Assembly: GCF_021155765.1 (NCBI RefSeq)
Contig: NC_060117.1
Span: 814,501 to 878,500 of the forward strand
Direction of reading: 5' to 3'
Length of the DNA: 64,000 nucleotides
DNA from: Diprion similis
Lineage: Eukaryota; Arthropoda; Insecta; Hymenoptera; Diprionidae
The translations under genes and the position numbers were made by a program. Position 1 is the stretch's first letter; each line of letters starts with the position of its first letter. Shown here piece by piece: positions 48,490 to 62,505 of the stretch. Below the pieces are notes generated by a model. It saw nothing but the letters and a program-made list of their open reading frames with translations, did not search any database and was not told the origin of the DNA.

Positions 48490-51400
48490 TTAATTGTTCT
48501 TAATTTGCAATTGCACAATCATTTGAAGGTCAACGATTGTTTTCTCAAGCATTTCAAGCCACGATACATTGGTCAGCGAACAGCCTAGCTGACTAACACA
48601 GCTGCTTGCGGTTGTCGTGGTCGTCGTAGTTGTTGTCATCGTACCGCTAACTGCGGTGGAAGATACGGCCATAATATTAGTTGCTACAGTTTTTGATTTA
48701 ACCGAATCACCCGGCTTGTCCTCTTCGTCTATTCGCGACACGTTAGGACAATCTTCCTTGTCACCGCACTGAATTTTATCATCCGCGTCAAGAACAAAGC
48801 CGGCTTTTTGTTCCTTCGTCGTCGTGTCGTCGACCAACAAAAGAGTCGGCTTATCATCCTGCTCCTCTTCCTCACTCGAGCTTAACTTCCGCTTCTTAGA
48901 CGGTGCTTCGAGCTCCGTCTGACCGGACTCTTTCGCCTTAGCCGCCCTCGTCCTAGCTAGAAGCGTGTCCAAGGCCGGCTGAAGACCCCCGGGAGGTTTG
49001 AGCCTTGTGCCACTGCTATAAACCAGAGCCAGAGCCCTCAGATCTCCGGTTAATCTGTGCGCGGCAACTTGGACGTCCACCGCTTCCACCATCGCGGTCA
49101 GCGAGCTGACGAGATTGTCGATCAGAGAACAAGTCTGCTCGGTCAAAACGTGGCTGGCTAATTTTGGGAAAAAAGTTTTCAGGAAAGCGTGTATAGCCGG
49201 CACACCGAGCGACGATCTCTCGTCAAGAAGCACCGCGTCCACGTAATCCACCGTGTACGACGAGCATAGTAACGCGGCAATGTGCTTCCTATCTATATGC
49301 GTTGCCGCGTGCACGTCCAGCCATAATCGCGGAAACAGTGCCAGGTGAAGAGGAACACCTGAAACGCAAATAATTCGAGAAAGTATAAATGAGAGAACTG
49401 GTTTCGTTTCCACTATTTTAAAATAAATGAACAAACATTTCGATAGATCAATTTTCCCTGTATCAACCCCAGGCTCATCTCTAGTTAAAAAAAAAGACGA
49501 TGAAACTAGCAATCCCTCTCAGTTTACACACCTTCGAAACCAAGCATCGCGCTGAGGTTGACCAACGTATCGGTCATGCAGTCGTTGTTTATAGCCAATC
49601 TGCACATGACGTCGATCAGCTCGTGATACGGTAGGTAAAACTCAAGCAGAGCGCCGTCGTACTCGAGGTCAACGCCTTTGGACGCCTCTAGTTGGGAATG
49701 GGGAACTGCCATCTGCACCATAGGTCGGGCGGGTCTAGAGGCCATTTTTCCAGGTGGATTGGATCGCCGGGGTAGATAGGGACCAGGAGGAACGGCTGCG
49801 TGGGACTCCTGTAGGGCTGCGTGACAATGAGAGAGCAATGGCGCCAGGATGGAAATCGCTTCGGCGGGCACGAGCATCACCAGCTCTTTGAGAAGGTCGA
49901 TAGCCAGAGTCCTCATGTCGGGCGGATTGTATGTGTTGAGCAAAGTGGCCAGTTTTCTCAGTACGTCCGGCCATTCCTTGCTGTTCGCTAGTATATTCCT
50001 TGCGTCTGGACCGTCGCGAACTGTTCTGACGCAGCGTATCAGCTCGACTATGATCGCTATCAACTCTGCCAGGTCTCCAGCTACGTGGCAAGCCGTTGCT
50101 TCATGGTACATTATGTGGAGCATGTGAAATGCCTCCAACGCCATACTCAGCCCGCCATTGTAGACGACGTACAGGCGATCGTCGTCGGATTCGATAAGGA
50201 TTCTGACAAAATATGAAAAACTGATTATTGAGCATGGTTTTATTTTGATATTTTCGGTTCGAATTTGGCCTATTTATTCAATTTTGTTGCTGTGTTGACG
50301 TTTGCGTCGGTCATATTTACCTGAACGCAGAGATGAGCGTCGCCCAGCACGAGCGCCCGTCCAAGCCTTGGAGGTAAGAGGACAAGGTGCCTCGTCGAAA
50401 AGAAGCAATTTCGGCTTCTTCTTGTTCCGTTTGATCCTGATGTCTAGCTACCAGAAGCTGCATTAGTTTGAACAGTTCGTCGACCGCCTGAAACAGGAGT
50501 ACGAAAATAGAGGATTTCAACGGTCGTGTAAATAGGTCAGGTACAGAAAACGACCTTCTATCATTGATTATTTTCGTACTTTGGTACACTTACAGTAGAA
50601 TATTGAGTGGGGTGTGGAGTAATGTTCTTGAACGCCCATTGGATATTTTGGTGAGCTGCCAATTGTCGCGTAAAGGCACGAGACTGTTGACAACAGAGTC
50701 TGAGCAAGCCATAATATGCAGGAAGCATAACACGATTAAATAAAACAACATCTTGGTCTTCGTGATCAGCTCTGTGGAAAAATGGGAGAAAAAATGTCGA
50801 TAAATAGTTAACGATCTTCTTAGAAAATAAAGTGTTTGGATTAGACGAACAGTGAAATATTTTTGCAGAGATTTTAATCTCGCCTATTAAGTTCTTACGT
50901 AACAACAACTTACAATATATAATTAAATGCAATATTCTTTGTGATGTGTGGATTGTGCAGTATCATAGCGACATTCTCAGGACAGTCGGAACATACGTGA
51001 TACCAGAATAATAATACAGCTTGTTTATTGTGATGTACGGGTATACTTGGCTCCGATAATTTTGGATGAAACAATGTCCACAAATCATTCAAGTATTGTC
51101 CAAACTGGAACACATAGACGAATTATATAACTCACCTTTTATCTAAAATATACTGTAATAACATTGAAAAAAGGATCGAAATTTTTTATACTGCTTCAAC
51201 CGAATAACTCAAATGAGAAACCAAAATAACTATTGTATTTAGTAACCATATCCTACTCACCATCAGTTTTTCAGTCTTAGAAACAACGCAGTAAGTAAGT
51301 AATGCAAAATAGGCAGTGAGTTTCATCGTTCCATGTGTTTGGATGTCGATGTAATGTCTGGCTGGTTGTAAGAGTCTCAACAGCGCTGTATAAATCTGGT

Positions 51401-54400
51401 GCAGAATCAGCGTTGCTTCTGACGAAAGCTGCAATTCCCTTGCCGAATTACATCCGAGGCCGAGTCTGTGCGCCGTTCTGTATCCTTGCCTGAAGTGGGT
51501 GGAGGGAACCAGAGATACGAGCAGAAACGCAGCTGCAGATCTGACCCTCTGATTCGAGTGTTCCAGAAGGAAATGCTGCAGCCAGGTATCGAGGCCCTGC
51601 AAGACCCAGGCATGGGCCAATTTACTTCTAGCGACAGCAAGGGCCAGCCACTCGAGTGCTCCGTGCGGGGCGACTCTCGCAGCTTCCCAAACTCGTCCGA
51701 GAACCAATTGGGTCATGCAGGGTAAACCGCTGGGGCCAGATCCTTCGGTGAGAAAAGTTAGCAGCTTGAAAAATGGCTGGCAAACATCCGTGTGCTTGGT
51801 TATAGCCTGGAATATCATCGTAACTATATGGACGGCGAGTCTGTCATTCCACCGGCACAAGGATTGAATCAAGTTCCGTGTCTGATTCAAGTTTATGACG
51901 TCTCGCGTCTGCTGGTACAAAAATGGAAACCCTTTTCCGCCAGCGACTGCGTTCAGATCGGCGGGGGACAGCGTGAGCCTGCAAAATTATTTGTTAAGAA
52001 TAATTTGTCGTCGAGAGAATAACAAGTTAAGCGCGGCACCGATCTCTGAGGACCAGCAGTGAACTTTGCATTTGGGTAACATCGGTCCGTGGATCCGGAA
52101 GTATTAGATCAGTCATCCTTTGAAATAATGTATACTTTGAAATTTATGACCTCCTACAAACTGAATCCGTAAGGAAATTAATAAATAAAATCCAACAGTG
52201 TAAGATGACAGTTTTCTTGGAGGGGATAATTTTTTCAGTGGCTTTAAAATGATATTAAATTTGAACGTATGATTATGAAAATTCGAGATTGAATCTATAA
52301 TAAGGTTCCGCTGCGCCACCTCAACGGAAAGCGCAGAAAATCGGCTGCGCGGTCAATGTGCTAATCTTTCATCAATTGCGGTATGTAACTGATAGCAAGA
52401 TTTCAAAATTTCAAATGACTTCATAAATTTCCAGAGATTTCAATGATTCAAAATGTTTTCATGGAATATAAAGAATTCCAAAGAATCTCAAGGACTACAC
52501 CAGATTTCACAAGTGATTAAACCTATGGTTTATCGTTGAATTGAGGAGAAAGTGTTACGAACCTGTGATCTGCTCCTCTGCTTCGTTCCACCAGAGCTGC
52601 AATGAGCGTTATCATTTTGTCGAGAGACGCAGGCCTAAGTTTGTCGGTGGGAACGGCTACGACCTCCTCTTCCTCCTCCTCCTCACTGACAGTGTCTACA
52701 AACTCATGGGTCTTATGACCGAGATAGAAATTGACCATGGTTGAAATGGCTTGTACTTGAATTAAAAACAAAGTCTCTTCCTCTCCCATTTTGCTAAATT
52801 CGTACAAGAAGCTGAAATACTCAGTGAGGTGTTTCAAGTGCTGCTTAGCATGTTCCATGAGGGAGAGCAGCATCCTCACAAACCTTGTGACGCAGGATTG
52901 GGTGCCGACGGTGCTGAGATCGCCCTCAGGATCACAGGCAAGGTAGAGGGGAGCCTGAGTGGCTCGCAATCGTTGAATAACATGTATGCAGAGTCGCTGA
53001 AACATCTGGCGCACCATCTGGTTTGGGCATTTGACGAGGATCTGAATTGGCCACCAAGAATCTCCAGCCATTCTTTCCAAGAATCTGGCGCAGGCTCCTA
53101 CCGACCCATTGAACTGTTTTGTGAGCAGTTCAACCCACTGAACCATAGTCGGTTTCTCCTTAGCATGAATGAACGTCTCCATGAAAAATGAGGTCGAGAG
53201 CTCTGCCGACATTTCGGTGATGTCAGGCTGCATGGACAGCAGAGTTTGCGGTATGTAGCCACATATCTGCCACATGAAGCTGAAGTACGTGTGCTCAAAA
53301 ATGTTTTTGTCCTGCAGAAAGTGCATGTTGTCCTGCCATATCCAATCTTCTAGTTCTTTATTGAGCTCCAGAGGTGGAAGTTTGTTGATCTGCTGCTGTG
53401 GCTGCAGAGACTGAGGCGTGTCCATCAGGCTAGAAACCGTGGCCTCGTCTTCTTTGTGTTGATCACCTGGATTGGCGCACCACTCATAGAAAAGCATGTA
53501 TGCGGAGTTGGTTTTCTCGAAACTGAAGTCCATGAACTTGTCCGTGACAGAGTCGTACGTTTTGCTGGTCATTTCGCCACCAAAACACTCGGCGGCGATC
53601 TGGTTTGGGTCAAACGGCTTCACTTCGGCGTCGTTAAACAGAAACCACTTGTTTTTATTCGGCGACGTTCGATCTCTGATGAAACTGTAATAGTGCCCTC
53701 CATCCGCTGTGCCAGTGTGAACGGTAACACCGATCAAATCGTATTGATGATGCTCTGTGGCTTCTTTTTCGTCAGCAACTCCTGAGCTGCCCTCGCTCTC
53801 AGACTTTCTTTTTTCAGAGGCAATTTTCTCCTCCTGATAATGCTGGGGCATCAGTTTCTTCTCGACGTATCCGGACATGTCCAATCTGAGTGGAAAACTG
53901 AAATGCGTATTTACCTTTTCCTTGAGCATCGTGACCATATTGAATGTGTAACGCATTGTGTTGAAGCATAGAATGTGAGGCAGTTTCTTGAAGCAAGCCC
54001 TCTTCTCAGCCCTAACTTTTTTTCCACACTGTGAGCATGTGTACATATTGTCTCCCTCTAATGTGTCTTTAACCGTAACTTCGTCAAGGCTTTCATATAG
54101 ATTCCTCATATCGGCCACTTGGCATCTGACCGTATAAAACTCTTCCAGTGTTCTGCTGACGTGCTCGCAGTCAAGCGACACGACGTTGTTGGAAATAACG
54201 CCACAGAATAAAGTCTTGACAAGATTTTTGAGGTCCATTGTCATTTCCTCGAGCTTTGACACAAGGTCTATAAAAAATTCTGCCATGTCTTTCTGCTCGC
54301 CGGTGTTCAGAGGTGCGTGATCCATCGTGTACACTCTGCAAAAACTGCGAGGATTATAAGCCTTTCTTTCAGATTCTTGAAGATATGCAAACATTCTTTG

Positions 54401-57400
54401 TAACTCCCTAAGAGTCAACTGATGCTTGTTTGCTTCCGCACAGTCTGCACCCAAAATGGAAATGCGAGCCTGCGGCATCATGTAAAGGTGCTGCATGCAA
54501 CTGGCCATGTAGCAGGTGGCACCTAAGTTTGTCAATCCCACATAGCCACAATCCGATCTCCCGTCTTCGTGCGGCCAGTAATCCCAAGGATACGGAGAAT
54601 GAGGTCCTGGTCTGTGCTGAGCGAGTAACTTTTCGTGAAGTATCCTGTAATTACCAGGTGCAGATTTAACCAGTTCAACGAGTAAGTCAAACGCCGCTGA
54701 TCTTGAGACTTGACTTTTGCATTTGGGCACGTGTTTCGTTTTCGGATTGGGCAGTGCGAATAGAAAGTCGAAAACTTCGTGTAGAAGTTTTTGTCCGAGT
54801 TTACCTTGCTTGCAAGGGGGATTGTGTATCATGATGTTGCAGGCTAAGTTCAGGAGACCGACCAGTCCGTCATCCTCGACGGTGTTGTGACGAGTCTCGA
54901 GATGCTCCCTGGTCAAAACAGAGTCGATAACTCTGACAGCTAGGGCCTCTATGTCTATTGTAGAAACGCACGACTGTTCCAAATTCTCCTTTATAATTTC
55001 TTCGGGAAGCGAATCGACCAATCTGCATACCAACCAGAAATAATCCCTGCACGCCGGGCCGTACGGTTCCTTCCCGTCGTCAAGAGCGGGATGCAAGTGG
55101 AGAGGCAAATCGGGCTTATGATGAGAAGGCCTCATGGCCTCGGCAACGACTAGATGCTCCAATAGCGTGGAAAGCATGGGTCCGATGAGACTGGTGGTGT
55201 CTGTTTCTCCGTCGTCAGAGCCCGTGCTTCCCAGGCACAGTCTGTACAACGCGGTGCAAACTTCTCTCCTCACCGCAGGCTCGGGATCTTCCAGAACAAG
55301 TCGCCTTAGCCAGGATTTGCCAAAAGGTTCCGATGACGAGAAAAGCGACTGTCGAGCGGCGGGATCGCTATGCACCCAGCAAACAAGTAGCGCAGTTGTG
55401 TAGTGAATGACCTGGGCCCATCCAAACAGTCCAGTTTTGTAATGGTTCGGATCCCTGGGAAGGGAGGCTTCGTGAAGAATGCTAGTTATCCTCGGCATTA
55501 CCGTATCTACATCCATCATTGCTAGCATGGCATCGCTGAGGCGTGGGACGAGAAGTTTGTCGGCTTTCGTTCGTTTCCGCTCCTCTTTGACGACTCCGAG
55601 GTGACAGAGCTGCTTCAGAAGGCTAGCAAGGCAGTCCTGCTGCCATTCGCTACCGTCTCCTCGCTCCAAACAGCCGGACATAAAGATATCAAAGAGATGT
55701 CGAAGTCCACCGTGTTGAACGAATGCTGCTGCCCACGAGATCTCCTTGTCCTTATCCTCCTGGTTGCTTTCGGCGTCACCTCCTCCCTCGTGAACAGGCA
55801 TGATGGTTATGGTGCTTGTGGAGGTTGGTTGGTTAGACGTATTCCTTTTGCTGAGCGACTCAACGATGTAAAGGGAGTACATGAGCTTTTGAGGACTAGC
55901 AGGGTCAAGTAATTCCGGGAAAGAAGCCTCCCCTAACTTCTGAAATCCACGGAGAAGAGTCGGGCTGGTCGGCAAAAGTGTCAAAGTGTCCCAAACTCGC
56001 CTGGAAAGCACCTGCGCTTTTGTGTGCGGTATGGTCTGGCCCCCTTTGACGATTGTCTTCATGGCGCTTAGCGTCCTCATCAGAGTAAAAAGTTGTTCGA
56101 AGTATTGTGGTCTAAGCAGAAGCAGAGTGGGCAACGATTCTCTTGGCGGAGGTGGTAGCAAAGATGGTGAGTCAACGTCACGCTTGCCGCTCCTTCCACT
56201 ACCGCTGCCTCGCCCTGCGCCCAGCGATATGAAAACAAGCTGCCCATCCTTGAAACCCATTTCTTGTAGGGTTTTCTCGTCAAAGTCTATGGTCAGCTCT
56301 TGGCCCTGAGTTATCATCCTGATCGGCCCATCTGTAAGGAGCGAGCCAAGGACAGAGCTGCCGTTAGCATTTAAGTTGACCGAAGCTGAAGATGTTTTGT
56401 CCTGAGAATTCTGGGTGTCGTCCCACCACTTTGCCACTTCGGCCCTGAGATCAGCGACAAAATCTGTACTAAGCAAGGTGAAGCTAGTTTTATCGGGTAT
56501 ACCGGCTGGCTGGACAAATATCCTTATCTGTTGTCCTTTTTCCGAGGTATTCATCGCTACGTGGCTGCCCGCGCCTCTTCCCTCCAAAGCCCATCTCCGA
56601 AGATGGTAAGCGTAACGTTTTCTGAAGGCTTCCAAATGGGTTCTGAGCAGCAGCAACGCGCGCTGTATACACCGTAGGCTCGCCTCTTCGTTTGTTTCCA
56701 GATCAGCGCTGGCCGCAGCCAGATGCATCATGCATTGAGAGACGAACTCGGCCTCCTGAGTCAGCTGCCGCGACATGTAATAGCCGTTTAGATACTGTAT
56801 GGCAGCCATGCTGACGTCGGTGCTCTTCGCTCGCAGAGCTATTCTCCACAAGAAATCCATTCCCACCGTATCGACGTCCCTCAAAGGTCGGTCCAGGTGG
56901 GCGGCGGCCAACCTGGCAAGGTTGCACAGCTGTTGAAACAAGCTAAGACCGGTCATGCTTATGGTTTCAGGAGGAAGACTGGGCAGCTTCCGCATGCACA
57001 AATGTTTCAGCGTGTCCATTCCGAGGGCGTGCTGTTCCGTGGACTTTGCTTGGCTGAGCAGCCAGCTGAACAGTTCGTCCGAGCACATGGAATCCTGAGA
57101 CAAACACTGCCAAAGTATGTCGACCTGTTCGAGACTGAGTCTGAAAGAGTCTGGCGAACCGAGTGGCGAGAATATAGAGGACAGAAATTGCAGTCTCACT
57201 TGAACCTCGGTCTGATGAGAATAGAGATTCGTCTTGGAGCCGTTGCTGGCGTATGTTTTCAGGTTGTTGAAAAAGTGCCTCATCATTCCTCGCTCCCTGT
57301 CAGCCCACGTGGTTATCGTATGAGCATCCATCGCGCCAAACTGTTGAAAGCTAGCCAGCAATTTGGGTAGCAGCCTCAGAGAAACAACGACCGACCTATT

Positions 57401-60400
57401 GGATGCCAAGTTCTCTAAGCACCCCTCAATGAACTTCATTGGTATGAGCCTGTCCACATTGAAGCAAAGCAGACTGCACAGCGCTTTTTCAGCCTCTAGA
57501 GCCAGACCCTCGCCTAAGCTGCCTATCTTGTCATCCTGTAGAATGTCCCACAGCAGAGTGTTTCCGGGTTTACACACGGTCTCCAAATTGAACTGCGAGC
57601 TGAGCCTAGCTATCGTCTGCCGCGCAGTCCTGACCTGCGGTGGCCTGCAGATGGACCTTCTGATCGCCATGGCCGGATGTTGATGGTCCTGGTGATACGC
57701 CTGCATTTGTATCGCAGTTAAATGCCTCGCTGCCAGTTGTGCGAGTTCCTCCTCGCAGCCGCTTTCCTCCCCGTCAAAATCGGCCATGTTCTTTTCACTC
57801 TTGTTCGATATCCGGCTGCTGTAAGAACCCTCCTCATCTGAGAGCATTTCGTCGAGGGTCGAGGCGAGGAACGGCGGCCCACTTGAGTGGACGAGTCCCG
57901 CCAACTCGGACATGACGGCACCGGTGTCTTCGGCGGCCGTGACGGCTGCCACCGCAACGTCGCTGTCATCTTCGTCGTGAGACGTATCCGCAGAATCGGG
58001 TCCCCTGTCGATGCCGTGGGCGTGGCCGACCAGGGCAAGGTATTTGCTCTTGTTAGCTCTCCTGAGGAGCGCAGCCGTCGTAGGGACTTGTTGATCGTTC
58101 GGCTCCATCGCCATAGCTTGCTGCTTTACGTGATCCAAGGTGTCGTCAACGTTGGTTGGGTCGGATCCCGGGTGATCCAGAGTGTCCTTCAGGATGCAAT
58201 CGTTTTTCTTCACTCCATTGGCATCGGAAAGCAACTCGCTAACTTTCGCCTTCTTGTCGCATTCGTCCGAGGTCGATTGACCGGCACCAGAAGCAAGGCA
58301 TCTCAGTGGCTTTTTTCTCTTCCTCAGTAACTTCTTTCTCATTTTTTCGTAGACGTTTATCTCCTCGGTGTTTGACTTCTCCGTATCGGCCTCGGCATCG
58401 GAACCACTCTGTGGCTTCTCTTTGAGTTCCGGAGCTTCGTCCGTTCTGAAACCGGAGTCTTGCCGCTCGTCCGATTTTCGAAGAAGGCCAACCTCGCTGT
58501 CCTCCCTCAATTCCACGCCCTCCTCTGTATCTGTTATACCAGAAACGACCGGAATCGCCTCCAAACTCTCAGTCTTGAAGTTGCCTAAATTTAACGAGAA
58601 AGAAATCCGTTCAATGAAATCTAAAATTCAACACAAAGCAGGCTAGAACACAGTAGCATCGTTACTTGAGACGTCGTGAATCTGACCTTCACAATCGCTG
58701 CTGTCCCCTCTGGCCTGTTTGCGAGGTGAGGGTCCGTCGGACGGCGCAGGACTGGGTTCCTCCTCTTCCTCGTCAGGGCTAGATCCTTCCATGCCGCTAG
58801 GGTCACTGCTGCTACTGCCACCGATGCCTCTGGAACTGACGAGAATCCCTCTGTTCTTCATGGCCAGTCCGCCGGGGTATCCCGAGCCTCCGGAGGTCCA
58901 AATGAACTTGATCAAGGCAGAGGCGAGGAAAAGACTCTGCTCGTTATGATCCTTGGGCTCCAATTTTCCGAGAAGCGAGTACAAGTGAAGAACAGGTGTT
59001 GGCGCAAGGTGCTTAACTAGCGGGGCAAGCAAATCGTAAACGGGCCTGCCGCAGTGCTTCAATTGGGCTGCCTGCCACATGGTATCCATGTCCGAGGGTG
59101 AAATCCTCCCTTCCATCGCGAGAAAGCTCAGAACAATGTGGCTTTGCTTGATAACTTCGACGTGCAAATTCGGACCGAATATATGGGCGATTATGTTGTT
59201 CTCAGTTAGCCACGCGGCAAGTGCGTGGCCCACTTGCTCGACCTCGGCAACAGTTTCACTGTTACAAAGTTCGTTGAATGCTGTGATATGCGCGTTTATC
59301 TGCGCCACACCCGCCAGTCTCATCGTCAGCGTCGTGCTGGTGAAATACTTGAATGCCAGATCCAGTCCATCTTTGTCAAAGGTCGGGAGAACCGCGTCTA
59401 TCGGGTCTTTCACCGCACTCCACATGAAATCTAGGCGGAAAAAAACTCATCTTGAGTGACTCGAAACTGATGACATTTCTTGCCGTGGAGAAGAGGATCT
59501 AACAAACCTGCCATAGTCCTGACGGCCGGAGTTCGGAGCTCTTTGTCCCCCAGGCGGCACATATACCTCATAACTCGTCTCCTCAAAGGCACAAACAGCT
59601 GAATAACGCTCCCGTAATTCAGCCACAATTTGAGATTGCAAATAACAGCGACCATGGAGTGTGCCAGGCCAACTGGCAGTGCGTTTTCCATATCGAAACA
59701 CGCGGACATGATGTTGAAGCCTCCTTGGTGACAGAAAACTGAAACTGCTCGGATCAGAGGTGCCGGCACTTCTGGATCGTGCGGTTCGCAGTAGCCTCCT
59801 TCATCCTGGAACAATAAACGGCCACCCGAGTATCATTTAAGGAAGAAAGTAGCCAAGGACAAATAAATTTAGATGTACAGTAGATGTTTTTAACCAATAA
59901 ACAACTAGCAAGTACCCGAAATGCATGATATACTTGCAATAGTCTCTTTTAGGGTATTAAGTACTGGACGATAAATTGTTTAGCATACGTATTGAGGAGT
60001 TGTTACCTTAATTGGTGCGATGGGACTGATTACACCACCGTGTTTCATGGCGATATAGAGAGGAAAGTTCAAAAGAAATATTTTAGAAAGAAGGTGAAGC
60101 AATTTCTCCCTGTCCTGCTGTGACCAGGAATGTTTTCTCTTGCATTGCGAATTCTCTGAGCTGTCGGCTTGAACGACAGCTGCAGCCGTGTTCACCGTTT
60201 TATTTTTTTCTTTTTTCTTCTCGTCATTGTCGTCATCAGCATCTCCACCCTTATCGCGACCCTCCTCTTTGTCTTCATCCTGAATAGCCTGCAGTTGTTG
60301 AAGCGTCGAAAGGACAACACTCTTCATCAATCTTGTAAATCGGTCAAAATTTTTTATATCCCGATAGCAGCACATGCATTGCCTGTAACGAAAGTGTCCG

Positions 60401-61164
60401 AATCAGCAAGGAAGCAAGTATTTTTAACGTGTTTGACATTTTAAAATCATGTGGTCTAGTCTAATTTGAAACTTTCAACGTTCTGATAATATAGAACACA
60501 TATTTGTATCAATTGTTTACATGGAATAAATGATCACAATACCTTTGCACCCACTGGTTGACGTATTGCAGGATCGTGTCCACATCAGATACGCACAGGC
60601 TGACCGACTCATCCTGCTCCTTGGAGGCCCGTTCTTCGTCTGCGCGAATAAAGAATGTGTGTAATAGGAGCAGTTTACACAAATTTGACAGGGAATGAGA
60701 GGATTCTGTCCAGGTTTGGTAAACAGCGGATGTGACAAAGACGTCAGTTTGACAGTTGTGTGAGAGAAAGTAAACAGAGATAAGACAGGGGATGTGTCAA
60801 TCAGTTGAGAACGAGTAAATGAGGAACAAAAGGAGATAAACAACAAACAGATAGGTTATAAAGCAGCGACACTCGATGGAACAAAGAGCCGAGGTCGTGA
60901 GCTCGGAGGATCGGAAAAAAGAGAATCGGGATTCGGTGACAAGCTGTGAAACGAATTTAATAAGGGAGAGTAATGAAAATCGGGCTGATACTGCGTATCA
61001 TCGGGGTTTGGCAGTTGGATGCCTGGACAGAGAAGCGGATGGCATTCGTTGGTTCGTTCGAAAAGGTTAGGGTTAGGTTAGGTTAGGGTTTTGTATGTAC
61101 TAAGTGTATCATATGGCTTACAAGAGAGAAGAAGATCGTGAAAGTCTGCGCACACATCGCACAT
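48490..61164 (-). CDS. puf: Ubiquitin carboxyl-terminal hydrolase 34 / puffyeye
   Basis: Twelve coding exons, right to left: 61164-61122, 60639-60543, 60382-60007, 59805-59508, 59430-58666, 58584-52563, 51978-51261, 51104-50914, 50771-50594, 50487-50321, 50202-49532, 49358-48490. Phases close exactly: 10,395 nt, 3,464 residues, close to vertebrate USP34. The 43-nt first exon encodes MCDVCADFHDLLLS. The USP catalytic domain lies in the 6-kb exon: Cys box GLTNLGATCYMASCMQHLY with catalytic Cys1884 (codon 54514-54512), zinc-ribbon CSQCGKK, and His box TADGGHYYSFIRD with His2157 (codon 53695-53693). Helical-repeat sequence flanks it on both sides (MADFDGEESGCEEEL; TKNIAFNYIL; DGRSCWATLISAFR). A ubiquitin-like stretch precedes the protease (FVQPAGIPDKTSFTLLSTD). 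The C-terminus is a poorly conserved Ser/Thr-rich tail. USP34 deubiquitinates Axin in Wnt signalling; puffyeye acts on Myc/Ago stability in flies (family knowledge). Confidence 0.97.
61065..61090 (+). repeat. Short TTAGG/TTAGGG telomere-like run
   Basis: GGTTAGGGTTAGGTTAGGTTAGGGTT, inside intron 1 of USP34. Five units mixing the insect telomere motif TTAGG with TTAGGG. A similar three-unit run lies at 4543-4559. Confidence 0.7.
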
Positions 61165-61546
61165 GATTAATAATCTGTCTGTTTAGCCTAACACGGCCTT
61201 TAGTCACCTCAAGTCCATCACTATTAACCCTCAACGACCGTCCACCACCGAAATAATAAATCGTTGACGATACTGTCCAGCATTTTTAATTATTCTTTAT
61301 TTTCATTTTACTATTTATTTGTTGTACTGAGTCGTTTTCCTTTTTTTATTTATATTTATTTCGGCTTTTTTTCTAACAGTGCCCCGACGGTCATCAACAG
61401 TTGATCAATCTATCAACCACCATATTGAATTTTATGTTGTGTTTCCTTGATGTTTCCTTGCGTAGAGGGCTGCCACCACTACTAGCGCCCACCAAAAGCA
61501 GCCACCTTCACGTCCAACTTGATCGCACTACATATTCTGATATTCA

Positions 61547-61569
61547 CCCCCCCCCCCCCCCCCCCCCCC
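61547..61569 (+). repeat. 23-base poly-C homopolymer
   Basis: Uninterrupted C run upstream of USP34, immediately after TATTCA. Long C/G homopolymers are rare compared with A/T runs and the exact length may be a sequencing or assembly estimate. Confidence 0.9.
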
Positions 61570-62457
61570 TTCGGCGACATGCACTTCACTCGCAGTGTAA
61601 TAATTCACCTTTTCTATTAATTTATCTGCGGATTCCGAAATAAATAAATTGGAAAAATCGGTCGCTGGAAAATGAATAATAATATGATTTCGACACACGC
61701 TTTAATCAGCTATAAGCTGTAGTGCATTTTTCTTCTGTGTACGTGTTCTGTTATGAAACAGCACATGTAGAAGTATAATGAGCACTCAATTCTCGCATTG
61801 TGGAAAGTATACTATTGCTTAATTTTCTAACACTAATCTGGTATGAGAAATTCAGTACCAGGATATTCAGGTTAACTAATGCGTAACCTTTTTATTCCAA
61901 TGCACAATACTTTGTAAATAAAATACATGGTATAAACTGATATGCCGAAGTTTTGTTGTGCTCCGTGAGCCCAGACACCCTTTGACAGATGACAGATGAC
62001 AGCTGACTAGCCAACCACATGCGATGCGTCGCATACTTCGCGTGTAATGGCGTTTTACTTTACCTGCAGCTATGATATAAAAAATATATGAATCCAGCTC
62101 TGCGATCAGTACGCATGATAAATGTGATCAGAATATGTCCCGCAGTGACCAGAGGATGTTTCAGATCCTCATATTAACGCAATTACATTTGACCCGTCAG
62201 ACGGGACATCGCATCAAAATGGCTTTTGACCTTAGGTTGACTGTTTTTCTATATGATTAATGTTACTTGACAATGATTTTTCGTGAAAAGGACTCAAAAA
62301 CTACACATGAGTTATAAGCTGCCCCAACTCTCCAATAGATTCTTGAGGCTATTCTGAAATCCTCGGCTCACCATTCTGGATATATTAAATTCGTAAAAAA
62401 TTCATATACTACGAGGGGGTGGTTCGTTACAAATTTAACTTGTCCTAGCGAGAGAAA

Positions 62458-62462
62458 GAGGA

Positions 62463-62504
<42 letters not shown>

Positions 62505-62505
62505 T
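62458..62505 (+). repeat. GA dinucleotide microsatellite
   Basis: About 48 bp of GA repeats with two interruptions, about 400 bp upstream of the ZAD-only start. GA tracts bind GAGA-type factors in insects (general knowledge); a promoter role is only inferred. Confidence 0.75.

Noticed and set aside
52541-58330. Many long plus-strand frames opposite the USP34 exon
   Set aside because: Antisense shadows of a conserved coding exon; none has a domain or independent splice signals.
61065-61090. True telomere or chromosome end
   Set aside because: Only about five mixed units in an intron with genes on both sides; an interstitial telomere-like run.
62010-62140. Alternative first exon for USP34 ending near 62068
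   Set aside because: It ends in the wrong phase for exon 2, while 61164-61122 fits both phase and the family N-terminus.
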